DNA from: Hydrogenothermus sp.
GTDB lineage: Bacteria > Aquificota > Aquificia > Aquificales > Hydrogenothermaceae
Reading direction: 5' to 3'
NCBI GenBank assembly: GCA_003978675.1
Contig: QNYP01000107.1
Coordinates: forward strand, 1-6,021
DNA length: 6,021 bases
The notes beneath the pieces are model-generated. The model was not told where the DNA came from and ran no database searches. It saw only the letters and a program-made list of their open reading frames with translations. Of this stretch, positions 1 to 4,934 are shown piece by piece. Each line of letters opens with the position of its first letter. Position 1 is the first letter of the stretch. The translations under genes and the position numbers were made by a program.

Positions 1-149
1 CTTTTGCATATTCCATTAAACCACCAGCTTCTTGGATTTTTCTAAGGTCTTCAGGTAGAGGTTTTATTTTGTATTCTTTTCCTTTTGTTAGGTTTTTAAC
101 AATTCCTTTTTCCATATCTATTTCTAATTCGTCTCCTTCATCTGTTTCT
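1..149 (-). repeat. Inverted copy of the 3' part of leuD (left arm)
   Basis: Every base from 1 to 149 matches the reverse complement of 479-627, pairing position i with 628-i. The match reaches the first base of the window, so the arm may have continued further left. Read on the minus strand it encodes about 49 residues of the LeuD C-terminal region (from ETDEGDELEID to GGLMEYAK), with no start or stop of its own. Identity stops at position 150, and only a 5-base GCTAT match remains at 153-157. Perfect identity with no drift, plus a join at the leuD start, suggests a recent event or a library/assembly fold-back chimera rather than an old duplication. Confidence 0.97.
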
Positions 150-659
150 TTGGCTATAAAAGGAAGAGTTTGGAAATTCGGAGATGATGTAAATACAGAT
201 GAAATAATTCCAGCTAGATACCTAATAACAACAGACCCAAAAGAACTTGCTAAACATGTTATGGAAGATGCAGACCCAGAATTTCCTAACAAAGTAAAAC
301 CTGGAGATATAATTGTTGGTGGGAAAAACTTTGGCTGTGGTTCTTCTAGAGAACATGCACCACTTGCTATAAAGGGAGCTGAAGTCTCGGCAATAATAGC
401 AGAATCTTTTGCAAGAATTTTCTACAGAAATGCAATTAACCTTGGTATGACAATTATAGAATCTCCAGAAATAGCAAGAGAAACAGATGAAGGAGACGAA
501 TTAGAAATAGATATGGAAAAAGGAATTGTTAAAAACCTAACAAAAGGAAAAGAATACAAAATAAAACCTCTACCTGAAGACCTTAGAAAAATCCAAGAAG
601 CTGGTGGTTTAATGGAATATGCAAAAGATGTCATTCTCAAAACTCCTAGTTGGAGTTGA
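150..659 (+). CDS. leuD: 3-isopropylmalate dehydratase (isomerase) small subunit
   Basis: LeuD pairs with the 4Fe-4S subunit LeuC to convert 2-isopropylmalate to 3-isopropylmalate in leucine synthesis, in the cytoplasm. From the TTG at 150 it is 169 residues, the usual length of the short LeuD type. Seen motifs: GDDVNTDEIIPARYL near the N-terminus (residues 11-25), the swivel-domain GCGSSREH (62-69), and ESFARIFYRNAINLGM (85-100). The frame is open back to an ATG at 69, but those 27 extra residues are translated from the inverted copy and are not LeuD-like; homologues begin at about xIKGRVWKFG. No Shine-Dalgarno is visible before 150 because the genuine upstream sequence seems to be missing. 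The last ~10 residues (after MEYAK) run past the usual family end and overlap the next gene. LeuC is not in the window. Related small subunits act on homoaconitate or citramalate-type substrates, so substrate range is inferred. Confidence 0.92.
   Translation: MAIKGRVWKFGDDVNTDEIIPARYLITTDPKELAKHVMEDADPEFPNKVKPGDIIVGGKNFGCGSSREHAPLAIKGAEVSAIIAESFARIFYRNAINLGMTIIESPEIARETDEGDELEIDMEKGIVKNLTKGKEYKIKPLPEDLRKIQEAGGLMEYAKDVILKTPSWS
479..627 (+). repeat. Right arm of the 149-bp inverted repeat, inside leuD
   Basis: This is the in-place copy of the sequence found inverted at 1-149. It forms part of the intact leuD reading frame, so it is the original and the left arm is the copy. The two arms are separated by 329 bases (150-478). 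The arm ends one base before the preferred start codon of the following stress-protein gene only because the window itself begins at the mirror position. Confidence 0.97.
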
Positions 660-1515
660 TTTAACAGAAATTTCAGATGCAGTTATAAATTCTGCGAAAC
701 AAATCGCAGGCATATTTGGGGCAAAGCTATATTTAACCACAATCATTGAACCCCCTATGCCTGTTTTATCTGTTGAACCTGATACTTTTCTTGAAGCAGA
801 AGAACTATCTATTCTTTTAGAGCTAGAAAAAGAGCTCCAAAAAGAAGCAAAGGAAAAATTAGAAAAATATGCATCAGATTTATCCAATGAAGGCTATAGC
901 GTAGAAACAATTGTTGAAGTAGGTAATATTATAGACACAATTTTAGATTTAATAGAAGAAAAAGAAACAGATTTATTAGTAATTGGTAGTCATAAAAAAG
1001 GACTTATAGACAAATTTCTTTTAGGAAGTGTTTCTGAAAAACTGATAAATAAATCCCCAGTTTCAACTCTTATTGTAAAAGGAAAGCAAATAGATAAATT
1101 AGAAAAACTTCTTGTAGGATACGACTTTTTACCAAACTCAAAAGAAGCATTATTAACTGCAGAAGAAATTGCTGTATCAACAAATGGAGAAATATTTATA
1201 GTTCACGCAGATACAGATATAAAATTTGCCCATATAAAAAGTGTATATAAGACAATTGAAGAAAAGAAAAAACAAATACTTCAAGAAATAGTTTCAGACT
1301 TAAACTCAAAGGGAATTTCAGCATTTTTTGAAATACTAAAAGAACCAGCTGTGGAAGCAATTTTAGAAGAAATAGAAAAATATAATCCAGACCTTGTTGT
1401 TCTTGGAAAAAGGAAAAGTTCTTCACTAAAAAGATTGTTTTTGGGAACAACAGCCCAAAAAATTGTGGAAAATGCTCCTTCTCCAGTCTTAATAGTTAGG
1501 AGAAAAAATGAATAA
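628..1515 (+). CDS. Tandem universal stress protein (two Usp domains)
   Basis: This cytoplasmic protein has 295 residues from the ATG at 628 and two Usp (alpha/beta, Rossmann-like) domains, about 1-154 and 157-295. Each opens with the family beta strand and aspartate (KLLVGVD and KLLVGYD) and ends with the typical GS/GT segment followed by SPVSTLIVK or SPVLIV. The ATP-binding consensus G-xx-G-x9-G-(S/T) is altered in both halves: GSHK at 120-123 with GS at 133-134, and GKRK at 260-263 with GT at 273-274. The second glycine is Lys each time, so nucleotide binding may be changed or lost. The start at 628 (MSFSKLLVG) fits the family better than the in-frame ATG at 619; neither has a strong Shine-Dalgarno. 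It overlaps leuD by 32 bases, implying coupled translation. Its role is unknown beyond the general stress or signalling function of the family. Confidence 0.9.
   Translation: MSFSKLLVGVDLTEISDAVINSAKQIAGIFGAKLYLTTIIEPPMPVLSVEPDTFLEAEELSILLELEKELQKEAKEKLEKYASDLSNEGYSVETIVEVGNIIDTILDLIEEKETDLLVIGSHKKGLIDKFLLGSVSEKLINKSPVSTLIVKGKQIDKLEKLLVGYDFLPNSKEALLTAEEIAVSTNGEIFIVHADTDIKFAHIKSVYKTIEEKKKQILQEIVSDLNSKGISAFFEILKEPAVEAILEEIEKYNPDLVVLGKRKSSSLKRLFLGTTAQKIVENAPSPVLIVRRKNE
1498..1502 (+). promoter_or_regulatory. Shine-Dalgarno AGGAG for the TPR lipoprotein gene
   Basis: AGGAG lies 5 bases before the ATG at 1508, inside the last codons of the stress-protein gene. It fixes the start of the TPR gene, whose ATGAATAA overlaps the upstream stop. 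Confidence 0.8.
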
Positions 1516-3202
1516 ATTTTTTATATACTTTTTTTTAACCTTTGCTGTTTTCTTTTATACAAGTTGTGCATCTGTTAGAGGAGATAATCCTTATTTTTAC
1601 TATGTAATGTGTAAATATGCATACCTAAACCAAGACTTTAAATCTGCGGAAGAACTTTGTGAAAAAACTAAAAAAATACTTCCAAAAAATAGACAAATTT
1701 ACAAAGAATTAATGAATATATACCTAAAACAACTGAAAATAAAAAAATTTTATAAAACAATAGAAGAATATTTGTCTAAATATAATACAGAGAAAGACTA
1801 TTTTTATGTAGTTGAATTACTACTCAAAATAAACTCTTTTAATAAAGCAAATGAATATCTAACAAAAGCTTTAAAAAAATATCCAAATGATGTAAAACTT
1901 AAATTATTAAAAGTCCAATGGATTTTCAAAAAAGGGGATACATCAAAAGAAAGTATTAAATTCCTCAAAGAACTTTTACAAGAAGCTGATAAAGACCAGT
2001 ATTTAAAGGAAAGAAGGCATAAAATAGCCTATGCTTTAGCAAGAATTTACATTTTAAAAGGAGATTTAAAAACAGCTATAAAAATCCTAGAAGAAACCCC
2101 AGAGTATAAAAGCAAAGAAGGATATACAATTTTATTAGAGCTTTATAAAGAAACAAAAGATTATCAAAAAGCAGAAAAACTTCTCAAAGAAGTATTGAAA
2201 AAATACCCTAAAAATTTAGATGCACTAAATAGACTGTTTCAACTTTATGTGGATACAAATCAGTATGAAAAAGCAAAAGAAGTAATAGATAAAATCATAA
2301 GACTAAATCCAAAAGGTAAAGATGTTTTATTAAAGAAATTCTTTTTATATCTAAAGCTTGGAAAAGTAAATGAATTCATAAAAACCTTAGAAAAATTAAA
2401 AGATAAATACAAAAACAATTTTGAATATCACTTTATTTTGGGAATGGCATATGAAGAAGCTAAAGACTACCAAAATGCAATAAAACACTATAAAAAAGCA
2501 AAACAGTTAAGACCAGAAAATACAGAAATTTACGAAAGACTAGCAACAGTTTATATACAATTAAAACAATACAATAAGGCAATAAAAGAATTAAAACAAG
2601 CCATAAGACTAAATCCAGATGATTACCAGCTTTATACAGCATTATCCCAAATTTATGAGTTAAAAGGGAACTATCAAAAAGTGATTCAGGTTTTACAGGA
2701 AGCTTTAAAGAAATTTCCTAATAATCCAGTTTTACATTATTACTTAGCAATTGCTTACGATAACTTAGATAATTGGAAAAAAACAGAATATCATTTAAAA
2801 AAAGCGTTAGAACTTAGACCAAATTTCCCTGATGTTTTAAATTATCTTGGATACTCTTACATAATCAGAAATATAGATATAGACAAAGGCATAAAACTAG
2901 TTAAAAGAGCTTTACAGCTTCAGCCAGATCATCCAGCTTATTTAGATAGCTTAGCATGGGGATTATTTAAAAAAGGAAAACTAGAAGAAGCTCTTGAATA
3001 TATACTAAAAGTCTATGAAAAAATGTCAGATGACCCAGTAATAAATTACCATTATGGAAGAATTTTAGAAGCACTAGGAGAAAAATCAAAAGCAAAATCA
3101 GTTTATGAAAAAGCTCTAAAACTTTTAGAAGAATTGAACAAGGAACCTGAAAAAGGAATAACCGAAAAAATAAAAGAAAGACTTAAAAATCTAAAATGGT
3201 AA
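1508..3202 (+). CDS. TPR-repeat lipoprotein, PA4667-like
   Basis: This is a 564-residue protein with a hydrophobic N-terminal segment (residues 4-16) ending in YTSC, a plausible lipobox with Cys20 as lipidation site (Tyr at -3 is non-standard). It is therefore likely exported and membrane-anchored. The rest is nearly all helical tetratricopeptide repeats: I count about 13, regularly phased at 34 residues around 305, 339, 373, 407 and 441, with the usual pattern A..Y...G.Y..A...L..AL...P. The segment at about 441-540 (LNYLGYSY, YLDSLAWGLFKKGKLEEAL, then YHYGRILEALG) resembles the C-terminal part of the proteobacterial TPR protein that sits beside lolB in Pseudomonas. TPRs bind proteins, so this is probably a scaffold in envelope biogenesis; no enzyme motif is visible. 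It has a good Shine-Dalgarno, overlaps the stress-protein gene by 8 bases and the next lipoprotein gene by 7, so all three are probably one operon. Confidence 0.88.
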   Translation: MNKFFIYFFLTFAVFFYTSCASVRGDNPYFYYVMCKYAYLNQDFKSAEELCEKTKKILPKNRQIYKELMNIYLKQLKIKKFYKTIEEYLSKYNTEKDYFYVVELLLKINSFNKANEYLTKALKKYPNDVKLKLLKVQWIFKKGDTSKESIKFLKELLQEADKDQYLKERRHKIAYALARIYILKGDLKTAIKILEETPEYKSKEGYTILLELYKETKDYQKAEKLLKEVLKKYPKNLDALNRLFQLYVDTNQYEKAKEVIDKIIRLNPKGKDVLLKKFFLYLKLGKVNEFIKTLEKLKDKYKNNFEYHFILGMAYEEAKDYQNAIKHYKKAKQLRPENTEIYERLATVYIQLKQYNKAIKELKQAIRLNPDDYQLYTALSQIYELKGNYQKVIQVLQEALKKFPNNPVLHYYLAIAYDNLDNWKKTEYHLKKALELRPNFPDVLNYLGYSYIIRNIDIDKGIKLVKRALQLQPDHPAYLDSLAWGLFKKGKLEEALEYILKVYEKMSDDPVINYHYGRILEALGEKSKAKSVYEKALKLLEELNKEPEKGITEKIKERLKNLKW

Positions 3203-3624
3203 GGATATTACTAATTGTCATTATTTGTTTCTCAATAAACTACAGTTGTTCTGTAAAAAAACAAACCTGTGAAACGAATTTAGATAAGATTTTTCTAAAT
3301 GAAAAACCAAAAAATCTAAAAATAAAAGGAACTGCATATATAAAGTCAACACCAGTGTTATTCTTATTCAAACAATCTAAACTTAAAATATTTACCCCTT
3401 TTGGCAAAAAGATAGGAGAATTTGACAGAAATTCTATTCCAGAAGAATTAAACTTTATAAAAGAACTACCTATAACACTGGAAGAAATTCTTACTGCAAA
3501 AATTTATAAAAATAAAATATCAGGTATTAGCTGTGAAAATGGCTATACAGTTTTAAGAAAAAACAATATTAAATTTTATATAAAAAAACTCAAAAGTGAA
3601 ATATATAAAATGGGAAAACTATAA
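3196..3624 (+). CDS. Small lipoprotein, possibly LolB-like
   Basis: This is a 142-residue protein with a hydrophobic segment (about residues 3-14) followed by NYSC, giving a candidate lipidated Cys18; the lipobox is weak (Asn at -3, Ser at -1). The mature part is short and beta-rich. LKIKGTAYI (41-49), a phenylalanine-rich strand, and KLKIFTPFGKKIGEF (62-76) resemble the LolB/LolA-like pattern in which a G-x-A strand is followed by a strand ending in a PxG turn. Cys25 and Cys113 could pair outside the cytoplasm. LolB accepts lipoproteins at the outer membrane and is usually about 190-200 residues, so this protein is shorter and the assignment rests on weak pattern plus context. It starts inside the end of the TPR gene (ATGGTAA, 7-base overlap), without a strong Shine-Dalgarno, indicating translational coupling. 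The lipoprotein call is fairly safe; the LolB-like call is tentative. Confidence 0.6.
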   Translation: MVRILLIVIICFSINYSCSVKKQTCETNLDKIFLNEKPKNLKIKGTAYIKSTPVLFLFKQSKLKIFTPFGKKIGEFDRNSIPEELNFIKELPITLEEILTAKIYKNKISGISCENGYTVLRKNNIKFYIKKLKSEIYKMGKL

Positions 3625-3670
3625 AGTAGAATACTCATATAATTCCGGTAAAATTTCAATGGTAAAGCTG

Positions 3671-3676
3671 TATAAT
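3671..3676 (+). promoter_or_regulatory. Possible -10 box upstream of trpF
   Basis: TATAAT lies in the only sizeable intergenic gap (3625-3708, 84 bases), 33 bases before the trpF ATG. No convincing -35 element is found at 16-18 bases upstream (GTAAAA there), and in AT-rich DNA a perfect -10 can occur by chance. The gap shows no convincing terminator hairpin, leader peptide or riboswitch. Confidence 0.25.
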
Positions 3677-3708
3677 AAAGATAAAATTCTCTTGAAAGTA
3701 TACTTAAA

Positions 3709-4338
3709 ATGAGCTTTATAAAAGTTTGCGGAATAACTACAGAAAGCCAAGCTTTAGAAATAGCAAAAATGAAACCTACTCATATTGGAGTAATACATTT
3801 TGAAAAAAGTCCAAGGCATATAGATATATCCCAGATAAAAAAAATAAAAAACATACTAAAAAACTACCCAGTAAAACTTGTTGCAGTTGTTGTAAATCTT
3901 AAAAAGAACCTAATTGAAGAACTTTTAAATATAGCGGATATAGTTCAATTTCATGGAGATGAGAGTTTAGATTTTGTTAAGCAATTTGATAAAGAAAAAG
4001 TTATAAAAGCAATAAGAGTAAAAGATGAAAAATCATTAAAAGATATTGAAAAATTTTCAAAAGAAGGTTATCTGGTTTTAATAGATGCTTTTAAAAAGGG
4101 AGAATATGGAGGAACAGGTAAACAAATAGATAAGAATTTAGTCAAAAAAGTTTCAAATATAACAGACAAATTTATATTATCAGGTGGACTTTCAGATGAA
4201 AACGTTTACAGACTTATAAAAGAATTTAACCCTTTTGGAGTAGATGCTTCATCTAAGCTAGAAGTAAAACCGGGAATGAAAGATTTAAAAAGAGTTAAAA
4301 ATTACATAGAAGAAGCGAAAAAAGCATTAAAGCAATAA
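3709..4338 (+). CDS. trpF: Phosphoribosylanthranilate isomerase
   Basis: TrpF converts N-(5'-phosphoribosyl)anthranilate to CdRP, the third step of tryptophan synthesis, in the cytoplasm. At 209 residues it is the length of a stand-alone (beta/alpha)8 TrpF. Seen: KVCGIT at 5-10 with catalytic Cys7, SPRHI with Arg36, FHGDE at 81-85, IDAFKKGEYGGTGK at 125-138 with catalytic Asp126, SGGL at 158-161, and DASSKLEVKPGMKD at 179-192, which forms the phosphate-binding end. Cys7 and Asp126 fall at the same positions as in the Thermotoga maritima enzyme. The ATG at 3709 gives the canonical N-terminus, although only a weak GAAAG precedes it. No other trp gene is present, so the trp genes seem dispersed in this genome. 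It probably shares a transcript with the phosphatidyltransferase gene 14 bases downstream. Confidence 0.96.
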   Translation: MSFIKVCGITTESQALEIAKMKPTHIGVIHFEKSPRHIDISQIKKIKNILKNYPVKLVAVVVNLKKNLIEELLNIADIVQFHGDESLDFVKQFDKEKVIKAIRVKDEKSLKDIEKFSKEGYLVLIDAFKKGEYGGTGKQIDKNLVKKVSNITDKFILSGGLSDENVYRLIKEFNPFGVDASSKLEVKPGMKDLKRVKNYIEEAKKALKQ

Positions 4339-4340
4339 GA

Positions 4341-4345
4341 AGGAG
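4341..4345 (+). promoter_or_regulatory. Shine-Dalgarno AGGAG selecting a TTG start
   Basis: AGGAG, within AGAAGGAGTT, lies 7 bases before the TTG at 4353. This spacing supports TTG as the true start of the phosphatidyltransferase gene, since the next family-compatible ATG is absent from the N-terminal region. Confidence 0.85.
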
Positions 4346-4352
4346 TTTTAAC

Positions 4353-4934
4353 TTGAGTCAAATTATAAAGAATATAAAACCACATTTTGAAAAAGTAATT
4401 TCACCTGTTGTATATGTTTTTGACAAATTAAATATATCTCCAAATTTATTAACAATTACAGGATTAATTATAACAAGCTTTGGAACATACTTTATATTTA
4501 CAAAACAATTTTTCACAGCAGGGATAATTTTAGCAATTGGAGCAATTTTTGATGCAATGGATGGAACGCTAGCGCGAAAAGCAAACAAAACTACTAAATT
4601 TGGAGCCTTTTTAGATTCAACGGTAGATAGAATAGCAGATTTTCTGCCACTATTTGCGTTAGCTTACTATTTTAGAAATGACATAATATTTTTCTTAATA
4701 ACAATGGGAGCTATATTATTTTCGTTTTTAGTTAGTTATACAAGGGCAAGAGCAGAAGGGCTTGGTTTAGACTGTAAAATTGGTATTTTTGAAAGACCAG
4801 AAAGATTAATAATTTTAATAATAGCATTAATTACAGGATATTTAGAAATAGGAGTTTTACTCATATTTACAGGAGCTTTATGGACTACATTTGAAAGAGT
4901 ATTTCATGTCTTAAAAATTTCATCAAAAGAGTGA
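4353..4934 (+). CDS. CDP-alcohol phosphatidyltransferase, possibly inositol-phosphate type
   Basis: This is a 193-residue integral membrane enzyme that transfers a phosphatidyl group from a CDP-lipid to an alcohol. The full family motif is present: D67-xx-D70-G71-xx-A74-R75, then G84-xxx-D88-xxx-D92, whose aspartates bind two metal ions and the CDP moiety. SPNLLTITGL (29-38) is the usual family entry helix, and about six hydrophobic segments follow. Beyond the common motif, SYTRARAEGLG (128-138), ERPER (147-151) and Arg182 resemble the phosphatidylinositol-phosphate and archaetidylinositol-phosphate synthase branch more than PgsA or PssA; Arg131 stands where mycobacterial enzymes have Lys. 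The acceptor is therefore probably inositol phosphate, but phosphatidylglycerophosphate synthase remains an alternative. The gene follows trpF by 14 bases, starts with TTG behind a good Shine-Dalgarno, and overlaps the end of convergent ribD by 31 bases. Confidence 0.88.
   Translation: MSQIIKNIKPHFEKVISPVVYVFDKLNISPNLLTITGLIITSFGTYFIFTKQFFTAGIILAIGAIFDAMDGTLARKANKTTKFGAFLDSTVDRIADFLPLFALAYYFRNDIIFFLITMGAILFSFLVSYTRARAEGLGLDCKIGIFERPERLIILIIALITGYLEIGVLLIFTGALWTTFERVFHVLKISSKE

Noticed and set aside
422..640. 72-residue open frame on the minus strand
   Set aside because: It is the antisense of leuD's conserved 3' half. Its resemblance to the reading from 69 is fully explained by the inverted copy.
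609..887. Open frame on the minus strand, Ser/Phe rich
   Set aside because: It is a shadow of the stress-protein gene: no family resemblance, and composition typical of antisense to a Lys/Glu-rich gene.
3663..3718. TAAAGCT / AGCTTTA inverted pair around the trpF start
   Set aside because: The stem is only 7 bases, AT-rich, with a loop over 40 bases and no T-run; chance is likely, so not called a terminator or attenuator.
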